Below are positions 36,056-48,129 of a DNA stretch of 64,000 bases, piece by piece. Made by a program: the position numbers and the translations under genes. Source of the stretch: Macrobrachium rosenbergii (taxonomy: Eukaryota > Arthropoda > Malacostraca > Decapoda > Palaemonidae); NCBI RefSeq assembly GCF_040412425.1, contig NC_089753.1:34806413-34870412 (forward strand), in the 5' to 3' direction. Numbering within the stretch: position 1 is the first letter of the stretch; each line of letters opens with the position of its first letter. The notes under the pieces are model-generated. The model made no database searches, was not told where the DNA came from, and was given only the letters and a program-made list of their open reading frames with translations.

Positions 36056-39000
36056 TAAAGTAAATAAACAGACCACTGAATCATTTCCAGATTCCCATAG
36101 TTCGCCCTCACTAGTTTTCTGTGAATTTTCTTACTTTTGTACTTGAATATTTAGTCCTGTCTTTTACGTGTAGTCTATAGTATTATCTATGGCAAGTAGC
36201 CATCTGAAAGAAAAATATTGATTTACAATATACAGATCGTTCTCTCTGATACAGATTAAGAGTTTTCCTGGAAGATTAGAAGAACAAGGTAACTTTTAAT
36301 ATGCATATTACACAATCAGCCAGTCAGCCATTAGAAATATTAAAAAGCCATGTAAATTTTGAAAAACAAGGTTTTTTTTGGCAGAAATTATAATGGTTTA
36401 CTAAAGCGGATATTTCGGTATTTCAAATGACAGATAGGCCTCGAGTTTGTGTACAGCAATTCCTGAGAGGTTAGGAATCCTGCTCAATTGTTGTTTAAAA
36501 CAAAACATAAACAAGAATGGTCTTGGTAGTATACAGTAATATATGCTTTAATGTATGCTTTCTTCTCAAGTGAGCAAAGACATTTTTTTACATTTCACAG
36601 GCTATAAAAATTCTTGTGAAAACAGACGTGTTCATACAAAAAAAATAACGTTGCCTTATCGGCGGCAAATATTTGCTATAACGTAAACAACTTTTTTTTT
36701 TCTAGTACTCTAAATGGGACAGCTTCAAGATGCAGACACTTGAAATTATCTGTCATAAGACTTTGTTAATCAAACTTCTACTTAACATTTGCATGTTTTC
36801 TTCTTTAAAACTTCTTTCGAATTTTTTTTTTATCTTATGTTGTCGTTGACGGCACAACATCTGTCCTCTTTTCCCATCTCATTTTCTCTTAATTAGTGAC
36901 CTTCTCCTGTCTGCCTCTTCTGTTCATGCACATTGCCGATGATTCGACTTTCCTTGTGGATACACTCGATCTCAAATTACCATTTCTCTGGGCATGAAAG
37001 TTAGCTGAATTGGGATCCGGTAAAATTGTCAGATTCAATAGGCCTACCTCTGTCTCCTCCCTCATCCTTCCCTCTATTTTTAATAAAAGTTCATTTGAAC
37101 CTCTCAACCTCTCACTTCAGATAAGATTTTGCGTGCTTGAAAAGATCTCAGAGTTCATATTGCGAAAACTTTATCTCAAAAATGTCTAGTGCTTAGATAC
37201 CGCAAGTTATTTTCTTTAAACTGCTGAACCATTACGTAAGAGTTTTTCATTCCTCTTTGAAACACTGCTCTTTTATTTGAAGTGCTTTACATTTGTCTGC
37301 TCCCGTTGATGGGACTGAATCTGCAGCAATGCATTTGACCAGCGATGCAACTCCGGTATTTCTAGACCGTGTCTAACTCGACCTCCTCTCACGATAACCT
37401 ACCAGCTCCATCACAAAGCTGCTCACGCTCTCTTCTTTCTGTAGTTCCAATTTCAGTCATTTCCGTTGAGCTCAAGGAGAAAGTTTGTCCTCTCTTCATA
37501 GGACACATATGGCCTCGCTCACACTGTGGGATTACGGTAGCCCTCTGATCTTCCCTCCTATTACCAAACTGGATTTTTTCGTTTTTTTTTTCCTGTAATA
37601 AGCCCAACCTTTCTCCCTCTCGTTTCCTCTGTAGCTCACTGGAACTGAACGATGTTCGTCTGGTTCCTGTGTGCATGTCTACCTGGCGTAAGCGTTTCAA
37701 AATTTCTACTTCTGCCGAAAAAAAATGCCGTAGGGGCCATAATTATGGGCCAAAGCTCTACAAAGATCACGGGAAAAAGATTAAACATATGCTTGCAAGT
37801 ACAGCAAGGTGGTTTGGTGGCTCAGGTGAGACAGCTAAGTCACGTCGAACACGTTTCACCTGAATGGGAAGCAAAACGACATATGCTGCTTCTAAATTTA
37901 TTTATATCTTTACTGTACATGTTACTTTGCTCTTCGTATAGATACAAAGTAAACCACGTCTTTCGTCCGTTCTTAAACCATTGTATTGTAAAACAACGCT
38001 TTACAAAACAGTGTGCGAAGCGATGTGGGTACAAAACAATTAGACTGTGGCGTTTGTGTAATCAGTATAATTGGGTAATTGAGATAAGATATAATCCCCA
38101 ATACCCTACTCAGCAACGAGTATTATGATTACGATAATGATTATATACGTCCTTTTCTTTATCACGCCGAATGACTTGAACAACCATTGCAAAATGCTTA
38201 AATAATATCGCATTGGAAATAAGACCTGTAAAGGAAATCTCCAAATGCTCCCTAACAACTCTTACTAAACTTCGTTGTCTAGTCATTATATGCTTCATTT
38301 GCCTAACATTAACAAGCAAGTGGATAGAGCATAGAGTTAATAATAAATAGATCGACTATTTCGAACGGGACATCACCAAGGGGATCATGACAAAATACAC
38401 TCGGCATAAATGATAGCGTCCGGCAATTTGTGGTTTTGGTCATGATTACCTGATCGACTCACTTGACCCGGGTAAGTTTATTATTCCTTCTGTTAACTCC
38501 AGTGGATGCTTGTAGGCACCACGTTAGCTCTTATGTTCTGACATGCCCGTGTTGCTCAAGAATTTCAGCTCTGTTGATGAGAATAATTCGGCTGGCCGAT
38601 TTATTATTTGTCACGTTCGTTGAGCCAGATAAAATCAAACGCTTTATGGAATAGGTTTCGAGGTAGTGTTTCAGGACGGGGGTCATGCAAGACGATTGAT
38701 TGAAAATGCTAAATTTCACGCTATACACTCCAGCATATATGGCTCCTCTTTTTCAAGGAAAGTAAGTTAGTCTGTAATTCACGGTGGATTTGAGTTGCTG
38801 CAAACGCTACCTTATACGATAAATGAATTCTAAATTACACGAAGGAGCAAATTTGCGATTCAAAATAAATGGAGGCAGACGCACAATAAGTATTCTGTAA
38901 ATATAACAAGAGAGAAATTTCACCCCCAAAAATTAAGCATTTTGAAACAAAAACATGTACAGAATCTGGAAGTAGTTCAGTGATTTCTTATCTTTTTACG

Positions 39001-40944
39001 TGCTTAAAACTAAATAAGCAATCTAAAATGATAAGATGAAAAACATTTCATCTTGATCTTTATGAGACCACGCAGAGGGCAAAAGACTAGGGTTAATGGG
39101 TGAGTCTAGCAACTAGACCAAACTTGAAATTAGTGGTAAGGAACAGAACGACCATTATAAATCGTAACATACTGTATTCGTGATGGGAACTACCAACTCT
39201 TTCCTTCCTGTGGACTCTCTTTGTGCTGTAATGCAGTTAACTATGATAACCAGCTGACCAAGCGCAGGAACCAGTAGGCCTACCAGTACTAGGGCAGCTT
39301 AATGTAAAATAACAGCAGCTTAGACAATAATGACACATTCATGGATTTACAATGGCTCCTTCATAACATGCATTTTTTAAAAACCTCGAATAAGTGTCTT
39401 GTTCATAGATCTACGACAGTAGCGCCTTTCATAACATGCATTTTTATTTAACCTTGAGTAAGCGTACATCCTGCACTTACGTGTTACCCAGTTTCTCAGG
39501 GGGAGTTTCTGTCACTAAAATAGGTTTCAGTTTTAAGACACCCAGCATATTGCAGGGCTACAGTGTTAAATGTTTTATAAATTACGATCTAATAAGTATT
39601 ACCTCTCAGTCTGTCCCTTATACTTACTCTCGTAGGTATAAATTGCACAAAAGAACCCAATGAAACCATGCTCAACTGGTATTATGTTACTTCGTCCTGA
39701 AAACATAAAAAGCACAAAAAAAGTTTGAGAGGTTGGATAACAAACTGGGGTCATACTTAACACACACACACACGGAGTACAGACCCGTTAGTGTTCAAAA
39801 GAAAGTTTTTACCTACAATATTCTTAATCTGAAACTCTCTGAAAGTGGATTAAAGCTTTTGCATTTTCAAGTGTGCATTTGTGCTTTACATTTCTGCATC
39901 AACAATCTTTTAAATGTTTCGCAGTCGAGTGATCAAGTCAAATGCAACCTTTAACACCATGGAGAAACCAGTAACTATAGTTTCATTTCTAAATCGTTGT
40001 AACGGGGTACATTTCAACAAATCTATTGTACGCACTCCTCACCAGTATCTATTATTGACCAACGCTTCTCTTCCAGCCATAATAAATGTTGCCATGCTGA
40101 AGATACAATTACTTTTCCTTCAAGATTAAACTAATCATCTATTTCCTTATGACGCATTTGTGGAACTGGCACCCTGCCAACCACCTGTGCAAGGCTATCA
40201 TCACGACCAAGATTACAAACTCATTCACCTTGGTGTGACTCGAAGAGGTTTCACTTGTCGAGCTTGGATGTCTGGATGGCACATAAGTCACTGCTCTTGC
40301 ATTTTAAAAATGTCCAAAGTTTGAACAAATTAGACCGATCAGAACTATAAATTCCCTTTTTGGTCGGTATTTTTAGAATGATTACTTGAAAACATGAGTC
40401 ACATAGACACATCACCCACTCTTTCATACACATCCAGACATGGCGATTTACTCGACCTAATTTTAATGAAAATCCTTCAACCAAGTAAAGTTGCAATGTG
40501 TGACAGTCACCGGAAAACCTTCCTTCATGCATGCCAATTCACCGACATGCTAAGCGCCTTCCCTTGTGCATGCTTGCATAACAGTCCACCTTTGTATTAA
40601 GTATGACAAAGATACCTTCAACCGTGTCTGTTGCGATAATGTAATGGACACCCTGATGGAACAAGATGGACGCACTGTCTCCCGAACATTAACAATATTT
40701 TTACATGTTGGTCTACCTTTACCCGAGTTTGACAAAATTCCTTCCATCAGTGTACAATTGTAGGGTGAAATACATCAAAAGATGACTCTTGGGAAAAAAT
40801 AAATCCCCTGACTTTGAAGGGATGGAATCAAAACTAAAATACAATATATTGGCAATTCTAAGCGTTAAATTTCCAAACATACAGTTTCATCCAACTTGGC
40901 AGGCATCTGGAGATTAATCATAGAACATTATGTGATATTCATAT
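35460..40944. other. Intergenic region between the two SRSF7 copies
   Basis: A (TTA)n run lies at 35979-36055. No supported gene is seen. A plus-strand frame of 158 codons (37652-38128) and a minus frame of 103 codons (37389-37700) overlap on opposite strands, have no domain and no splice context. I treat them as chance. Confidence 0.5.
35979..36055. repeat. (TTA)n microsatellite
   Basis: A trinucleotide run of about 25 units. Confidence 0.95.
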
Positions 40945-40950
40945 TTTATT
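40945..40950 (-). promoter_or_regulatory. Polyadenylation signal of SRSF7 copy B
   Basis: AATAAA on the minus strand about 300 nt after the stop, beside the CTGGAATGTGACCAATAC block shared with copy A. Confidence 0.65.
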
Positions 40951-41245
40951 TTAGTCCATACACATTCAAAACTGCTGGAATGTGACCAATACCACACATA
41001 TCAAAGAAACAAATTCTTAACACATATTACAACCACTCAAAATCTAGAGAGTCAGAGGACTGTCTAAAACTAATACAATTAAACACTAAATAATTTGCTC
41101 TGTTTTACCAAAGGGCACTTCTAGTTTGATGTACTGCATTGAAGTACTGTCAAGACAAGATTTCGATCTACATCACAAAAATAAAAGGCTTAACCTAAGA
41201 CATGCAAGGTACAAAAGAGGGCTCCTAAACATATTGCATGAAACA

Positions 41246-41312
41246 TCAGTCATCATTTATCTCTTCCTTGGGACTGCCATTCTGTGCCGGTGATCGAGAT
41301 CTGCTACGGTCT
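41246..41312 (-). CDS. SRSF7: Copy B exon 5: C-terminal tail and stop
   Basis: The acceptor is CATATTGCAG. It encodes [19 protein letters not shown] and two more Asp residues, then TGA. Confidence 0.9.
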
Positions 41313-43991
41313 CTGCAATATGAGAAAAAAGTTTAAAATGCAACATAAACCTTGTGGTTACATCTCATCCATGGCATAATTCAACATTCAATATTTATAT
41401 ATAATCTGATTACTACTCAGTGAAATCCTTAACAAGTCAAAACTCTGAACCTAAGCAACATACAAGCCACTACATACAATCAACCAGGCATTTCATAAAT
41501 TTAACTTTATAGTAAATAGAAATTAAAACTGTACAAAAAATTGAAACTTATGACAAAATTTCAGGTGCGTTTTGTTTTAGAAGATTAATGGGGGGAAAAG
41601 CTAAGATTGTACCACTGGCCTAACAATTTGCAAACGAATCTTTACAAGTACTTACCCTTTTTCATCATGTGATCGTGAACGGTCACGTTCTCTTGACTGT
41701 GACCGAGATCTGGAACCACCTCTAGAACGGCTGCGATCTCTGGAACGTGAGCGTGACCTGGATCTGTCTCTGGAACGGCTTCTGTCTCTTGATCTTGAAC
41801 GATCCCTAGTCCTACTCCTGGACCGGTCACGTGAGCGTGATCTTGAACGGGTGTAAGATCTCCTCCGTCTGGGAGAGCGACTTCTACTTCGGGACCTCGA
41901 GTACCTATGCACAAAGAACTGTTAGTATACGGGAAAGATGTTGACTATAAGATTAGTGCAAATCCAATTCCCTGAGTATGGAGGATGCCAGTCTGTGTTT
42001 AACTTCCAATCCCTTCACGATCCTACATGTAAGGGGGGTCTGCCATGCACGAAAATAGGGCCTGGATTTTTGGGGTGGGAGGAGGGCCGCTTCAGATGAA
42101 CCTGGCGTGTATAGGCATGACAAGCACGTTTTCAGTACATCCCACTCGTTATGGTCTGCCCTATGTACCTGCTATTAATGTTCACTTAAATATAACATTG
42201 CTTTATTCCAATGGAATACTCTTCAAAAATACTAAATTTGATTTTCTTTTTAAAAAGTAAGCATACTGACATAAGGAGACCATAAATCAGATTTGCACAG
42301 ACACTTCAATGGATATTCTCATTCATCAATTACTTACATGAACTGCCTCTGGCTGAAATGATATAAATAGAAGTAAAGGGGACTAGGAAACTCAGTGAGT
42401 AATCTACCTAAATTAAAATAACGATCAATTAAATTTTACATCATTAAGCTTACTGTGCCTCTGTCTAGAGTCATGTATCTCAGAAGGTTGTCTGAAGGTC
42501 TGACGTTCGACCACGTAGGTAGTAGGGTCATGTAACTGCGGTGTTTAACCTGCGCTGAACGCTCATGTAACTGCGATGTTCAAGTAGAGCACGATAGAGT
42601 TCTACGCTGAATGACTGGCAGGCAGTAAGCTTTACAAATGAGGCCATGAAGTTCAAGGAGTGTGGCCAGAAGGAATTCAAGATGGAGTGCGATGATCTCA
42701 ATTGACAGAGCGACGATCTTACTACTCGTTTGGGAATGGGGATCTCAGCCGTTTTGCCTACAAAATATGAGTGTGTTTAATAGCAATTCCTTCTTTTTGA
42801 TATTTACAACCCCCTTATCTTTTACTTATTTTCTCTTTTTTTTCTTTTTTTTTTTTTATGTAGACCACACAAGGCCTTAAGACAGGGCTAAGGCAGATTA
42901 AGCATCACAAGAAAGAAACTCCTTTGAATGGAAAAATAAAACAAAAAACAAAACAAAAAAGAAGAAAGCATCTCCCATTTAAGACCTACATGAAACCTAA
43001 GTATGGGCTTATACTAAACCAACCACTCAACCACCCACCCACCAACCCTCCCAACTACAGTACCCCAAAAAAAGATTGCTTACTGACCAAGCTCAGGACT
43101 TTAGGATTCGTGCAATAACGACCAGATGCAGAATCACGGTTTCTCTCATAAAAAAGGAAAAAAAGTTACACTACCTGGAGTGACGTCGGCTGTACCTATA
43201 GCAATCCCTGGCATAGTGCCCTCTTTCACCACATTCGTAACATCTGTCCTCCGGATGAAAAGGGCGACCTCTACGAGGGGGAGGACCTCTAAAACGCCCT
43301 CTGCTTTTACCTGTGGATAGTTCTACACGCACCCTGCGACCGCATATTGTTCTGAAAAATAACAGAAGACGTGTAAACAAACAGCAATAAAATACTGGAA
43401 AACGTATAAACAAACAGCAATAAAGTACTGGAAAACGTGTAAACAAACAGCAATAAAATACTGGAAAAAGTGTAAACAAACAGCAATAAAACGTGTAAAC
43501 AAACAGCAATAAAATACTGGAAAACGTGTAAACAAACAGCAATAAAATACTGGAGTGTTACTCATACATACAACTACCATACAAATCATATTAAAAAATC
43601 CTTCCCCTTGATTCTATACCATTAACAAGAATTTTCCTACAAAAAACCATGTAAATACTAAAGGGAAATTATGAACAAATCTTGGAGCTCTTGAAACTGC
43701 TTACTTGTATCTCTCAACCATATTAATAAAAACCAGCACTATTGCCAAGTTGGCAACAAATACCTTTTCAATGTTAAAAAGAAATAAGACTTACCTGCCA
43801 TCTAGTCCTCTGACAGCGTCTTCCGCATCTCTCACATCCTCAAATTCGACGAAGGCAAAACCAGGTGGATTTCTGGCGACCCATACATTTCTAAGAGGAC
43901 CGTAAAATGAAAAGGTTTCCTCTAACTCCTGTTTGGATGCACCAGAACCTAAGTCCCCAACATAGACTTTGCAGTCTAATGCTGAAGGCAT
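41246..43991 (-). CDS. SRSF7: SR splicing factor, SRSF7/9G8 type, copy B
   Basis: A second complete SR protein gene. Coding exons, minus strand: 43991-43795, 43351-43175, 41904-41656 and 41312-41246; 690 nt, 229 residues, the same exon lengths and phases as copy A. The domain order is the same: RRM ([14 protein letters not shown]), CCHC knuckle, RS domain, SPKEEINDD end. In the RRM, copy B reads EETFSFYG where copy A reads EEAFSKYG. The replacement of Lys by Phe after alpha-1 could affect RNA or partner binding. The knuckle exon ends YSRRHSR rather than YSRRYSR. All splice sites are intact and no frame is broken, so I see no sign of pseudogenisation. A non-coding exon 1 lies at about 47617-47720. 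Intron 3 carries the same near-invariant poison-exon block as copy A. Confidence 0.94.
41656..41904 (-). CDS. SRSF7: Copy B exon 4: RS domain
   Basis: 249 nt as in copy A, same acceptor TGTGCATAG and donor AAAAGG|GTAAGT. RD dipeptides replace the DHS and RERS variants of copy A, leaving a more regular RS/RD repeat. Confidence 0.92.
42338..42352 (-). other. Candidate 15-nt microexon, copy B
   Basis: Identical to the copy A microexon with identical flanking splice sites. Confidence 0.62.
42454..42614 (-). other. Candidate poison cassette exon, copy B
   Basis: Same acceptor and donor as copy A, 161 nt. The frame after exon 3 again reads S-H-S-A-stop. The small indels between copies do not respect a reading frame, as expected for a non-coding cassette. 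Confidence 0.7.
43175..43351 (-). CDS. SRSF7: Copy B exon 3: RRM end and CCHC knuckle
   Basis: 177 nt. Nearly the same protein as copy A exon 3 but with many third-position changes. Its acceptor lies about 15 bp from a minisatellite in the upstream intron. Confidence 0.93.
43367..43556 (-). repeat. 33-bp minisatellite, ~6 units, intron 2 of copy B
   Basis: Units of CGTGTAAACAAACAGCAATA plus AAATACTGGAAAA; one unit is shortened. On the minus strand each complete unit reads as a T-rich tract ending CACGTTTTCCAG, which looks like a 3' splice site. Copy A has no such array. Confidence 0.9.
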
Positions 43992-44005
43992 GTTTACAAC
44001 ACACC
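43795..44005 (-). CDS. SRSF7: Copy B exon 2: start codon and RRM
   Basis: The acceptor is CTCTTTTTCAG and the donor is GGCAG|GTAAGT. ATG at 43991-43989. Confidence 0.93.
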
Positions 44006-45251
44006 CTGAAAAAGAGAATAAGGGAATGTTAAATCATACCGCTTTAACTTTACCTGGTATACTATTCTTGACCAAATCACTTGAGAACTAAAACTACTCT
44101 CCATATTTATACAAATTAAACAACTTATCTTTAAGAGCATCTTGACTCATGGAACAATCACAATTTTGGGTCTTGAATGGGTATACAATTTTTTTTTCCC
44201 CAAAAAACTTAGTAAAACAAATGCCACAAATGGCAACTTTCTTTTTTTTTTATACTGTACTGAATGGTTTTATAAGCAAATCAATGACACTGTTTCATAC
44301 AGAAAAGCATTACAAAAGGTAACTTAAGTAAATGCTTTCATCCTCCAATAAGTTATCTTTGTGCACTGACAGAAACATTCAATATCACTTTCAAGTGCAT
44401 GTCGCTTCTTTATTGTATCATTTGGCTCTTCAATTATGTTGTCAACAGATAGAGAGCAAAATTCAGTACACACTTTCAAAATCACCAATCAAGTGAGCTA
44501 CACCAACTGATGTACTCAGGCTTCTGCTTCTCTTGGTTTATATAAAAAACTTAATTTTTGCTTCATCTCTCTATCCTGAATGGTTTTATCTTATAAAACA
44601 ATAAAAAAAAATATTTAAAACTGATTGAGGTTTTGGGCTTCAACCTTTATTTGGGATGACTGACTTACATGGATATTAAGCTTCAAAAACCTAGTACAAA
44701 CAGAATTTGGAACATCAGATACTGCTAAACAAATTCTTTGGCCAAGCATCTCCAAAACGCAACACAAAGTGATAAAATATTTGGTACACTTTCAAGTACT
44801 GTTTTTGAGTCAAATTCATGGAAAAAACATAATCCTATTTCAAAAGTTCAGACTGCACTGAGAACCCTATACATTACTTCATCAACATAAATCATTTGAC
44901 ACCAACTTTTCCCTCTATAAGGTTAGACTAAACGCCACTTAATTGTTACCACAATAACACTAAGGAAATCAACTATGAGCCTAATGTGTACCTGGAACGT
45001 AAATCTTTAGGCGTAATTTTACTTTCCTATTTACCAAATGAGATGAACTGTAATGTAATTTTCCTAAAAAGTAATTTGAATATAAAACATAAACACATAC
45101 ACTTACAACTCTTTAGCCTATATCATCACTGCTTCAACCATTGGCTGACCTAGCTTAAAATAGGCTATACACTTGGGTATGTACATATCGTAACTGGATT
45201 TTATCAACATTTCTTTCATACTTTCCTAGATGAAACCATAACTGTAGCTCG

Positions 45252-45550
45252 AATGGAATATAGAATTTAGGCCAAAGCCCAAGCACTGGGACCTATGAGG
45301 TCATTCAGTGCTGAAACGGAAATCAACAATAAAAGGTTTGAAAGGTGCAACAGAAGGAAAACCTCGCAGCTGCACTAGGAATCAATTGTTAGGAGAGGGT
45401 GGAAAGATGCAAGAAAGAGAATATGAAAGGAAGTACAGTAAAAGGAACAAAAGGGGTAGCAGCTAAGGGCTGAGGGCATGCTGCAAAGAACCTCAAGTTA
45501 TGCCTACAGTGCACCACATGAGCAGCACTGACGGCACTAACCCCTTACGG
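45252..45550 (+). repeat. REP-A copy in intron 1 of SRSF7 copy B
   Basis: Near full length, plus orientation (antisense to the gene). Absent from copy A. Confidence 0.85.
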
Positions 45551-46048
45551 AGACTGTAGTTGGAGAGAAAAGTCACATTAAGGTATCTGCATAAACTCTA
45601 CTGGGTTATGTGATGTGGGGGGTGTAATGCTAGTTTGGGGAGAGAAGACCTCCCAGGTCAAGATCTTGGTGCCCTTGGTTAGGTTAGATTATGAGGTTCC
45701 TAGTGATTTTTTTTTTTTTTAGGGGACTGGGATTCTGTTTCTATTTTCCCTTTAAACTCAATCATTTATTGGGATAATGTTCATTTCCAGCCTTAATATC
45801 CCATCAAGTACCCAGTACTCTGTACCATCAAGTACTCCAGTCCAGGTCATCTCAGCCATAGGTCATTACATCCAAACCAACATTTATGGTATTTACCATT
45901 ATGTTTATTGTATTTACCATCATTATTTTATGTTTTCAGTACATCCTCAAGGGGCTGTTACCAAGCACAGTGCCTATTTTGCTCATATAAGTGCTTACGG
46001 CCTGAGGTTTGGAAACTTTACAACGAATGACTCCTGGCTGAAATCTCG

Positions 46049-46445
46049 CTAATTCTATACATTAGCTCCGTGCCATTTTTACCTTTTCAACTGGTTTTTT
46101 TCTACACTTTTAGGGCTTCTGATACTGGCGGTGCATCTGTTTGTTGTGGGCCAAATGGAATGTCCCTTCGCCGTATTTAGTACTGGCCCGGGGGGGGGGG
46201 TACCCATACGTTAACAAGTTATTGCACTTGCCGGACGGAATATGAACCGTTCGAAACAGACGTAGCCGTGCTCTGTCTTGTGAAGATCGCACATGGAAAC
46301 CCCTTGTTGGATGGACTTCAGGGGTTTATTACAGGTTAATTACACTCGAGTACCAAAAATTAAAGGTAAATTCATAATTAGCAACCAAAAAAACTGTAGA
46401 AAAAGATAAGTTAGAAGGCAGTCGCTGTCACGGAGCTACTATATA
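46049..46445. repeat. Intron 1 segment shared by both SRSF7 copies (B side)
   Basis: Counterpart of 33894-34285 within the duplicated unit. It is followed around 46560-46620 by a related motif, TTAGTACCAGCCCCTTGGGG. Confidence 0.7.
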
Positions 46446-46717
46446 GTTCTACCGGAGTTCGGACTGGAAACGAACTTGTACCATTTCTTGAGCAATGTGG
46501 GAGATGCATACCATAGGTAAAAATGAAGACTACTACCGCACCCTTCTGGTTCGCTATTAGCCTACTTAGTACCAGCCCCTTGGGGATGAGCGCTGCCTAA
46601 AAACAATAAAGACTATAAATATCAAACACAAGCAAGAGGGATAAACAGAAACACAAGCAAGAGGGATGGGTAATTTTTCGGAAGACTCCAGCCAGCCATT
46701 TCCAAAGGTGCCAGCTA

Positions 46718-46765
46718 GCCATTTTTGCATGAAAAACCATTTTGGATTTTTCATGCAAAAATGGC
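46718..46765. repeat. Perfect 19-bp inverted repeat
   Basis: GCCATTTTTGCATGAAAAA and its exact complement flank a 10-bp centre (CCATTTTGGA). It lies in intron 1 of SRSF7 copy B. Confidence 0.88.
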
Positions 46766-47616
46766 CAGGAAATAAGGTAGTAAAGAACCTAAAAATCCCA
46801 ACCTAACGTAAACTAGGGGTGTTTACTGGTTACAATTTTGCCGTATTAGTTATGGAGGGGGCTGGTATTGTCTTACCTTACAAGTCCTTATTTTCTCTGC
46901 TATTAGGCATTTGCGAAGGTTATGTATTGAGAAGAAATTTTTTGTTTTGATGTGATTTACCCAAGAAAAATATAAATTATAAAGCGGGAGGTGGCTGGAG
47001 TCTAACGAAAAATAACCGAGGGATGTAAATATGGTCGCAGATAGTCGGGAACCAGGATATGGTAGTGGTCATCCGTTTCACCATAGGCTATTCAGTATTC
47101 GAAACAAACGAGGTAAAACTAACCTAGCCCTATCTCAACTTAAGTATACAATATTTTTGGCAGGCTGGGCCGGGAATAAAGGCAAATCAATGACGTTTCC
47201 AACAGGGATAGCCCAAATCTTGTTATTGCCTTAGAATTAGCGACTCATTTGCGTCTTCTAGACTCCCTACAGGTAAAAGCAGACTGAAATATCGTAAGGA
47301 ATAACCCAAAATGACAGCAGCCTAAAAGGGCCTAGTCTAACCGTGAACCCCTGCCTCGGTGTACTACCCGAATCCTATCTTTTAAAAATTGAATAAATAT
47401 CTCACATAAAACCCTCTACAGCAAAAGGTTACACTGACTTTCAACATATAATTGCGTGATCTCTAGACAGGACTACTAATTTCCCAACATGGCGACGAGA
47501 AACTCCTTCACCGGGTTCATAGTCACAGGGAACCACGGAAATTTCTGTTTTGGCAGCCTTCTACACTTATCTACGTCGCCTGGATAATTAACGTACTATT
47601 ATTCTACCATTCTTAC
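46766..47616. other. Intron 1 of SRSF7 copy B, promoter-proximal part
   Basis: No further exon is seen. The last 140 bp share blocks with the matching part of copy A. Confidence 0.5.
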
Positions 47617-47720
47617 CTGTAAAGGAGCTCCTTATTGTTCCGTATCACTCAAAATACATCATATTTTGCGAAGACCTTCACCGCGAGCGTTGTTGTTTGA
47701 GAAACATTGACATAGCCTCG
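47617..47720 (-). promoter_or_regulatory. SRSF7: Copy B non-coding exon 1 and promoter-proximal DNA
   Basis: The donor CCTTTACAG|GTAAGA corresponds to copy A exon 1 (both have GAGCTCCTT just before the donor). Matching sequence continues into the intron (AACATGGCG, CCGGGTYCA, ACGGAAATT). The 5' limit is uncertain. Confidence 0.62.
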
Positions 47721-47755
47721 GTAGCAGAACTTTTCCGATGGTTCTTTTTCATTAT

Positions 47756-48125
47756 TATTGCTTTCGGGTGAAAAATAATTATAAATACATGTTAAAATAT
47801 TATATAACAATAATATATCACAACAGTTACATAAATTCTGCTTTATTTTGCCAATATATAAGCATTTGGCGAGAAGGTAATTACGTAATAAGAGGCCCTC
47901 GTTATGACGCTGAGTGCTTTAATTTGTTGTCAAGATTACATTGTATTGCTTTCGGGCGAAAAATAATTATAAATACAAGTAACAATATTATTGAACAATA
48001 ATATACCACAGAGGTGACTTCAATTCTGCTTTATCTTGCCAATAAATAAGCATTTGACGAGAAAGTAATTATGTAATACGCGGAATGCACTATGACGCTG
48101 ACTGCTATAATTTGTTGTGAAGAAA
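47756..48125. repeat. Tandem duplication of ~185 bp upstream of SRSF7 copy B
   Basis: Two units share TTGCTTTCGGG.GAAAAATAA, CTGCTTTAT.TTGCCAAT, TAAGCATTTG.CGAGAA and TATGACGCTGA. The units have diverged by substitutions and small indels. They lie just 5' of copy B (minus strand). Confidence 0.82.
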
Positions 48126-48129
48126 AACA

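Larger units (their letters stand above)
42270..42935 (-). promoter_or_regulatory. Near-invariant intron 3 block, copy B
   Basis: Counterpart of 27820-28470. The two visible differences in the core are TCTAGAGTCATG here against TCTAGTCATG, and GTAGGTAGTAGG against GTAGGTAGGTAGG. Confidence 0.88.

Noticed and set aside
37389..38128. Frames of 103 (-) and 158 (+) codons between the SRSF7 copies
   Set aside because: They overlap on opposite strands, carry no motif, have no neighbouring splice sites and include intron-like composition.
43171..43542. 123-codon frame joining the knuckle exon to repeated [11 protein letters not shown] peptides
   Set aside because: It reads from the 33-bp intronic minisatellite through the exon 3 acceptor. 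Copy A and the splice sites show the exon begins at 43351.
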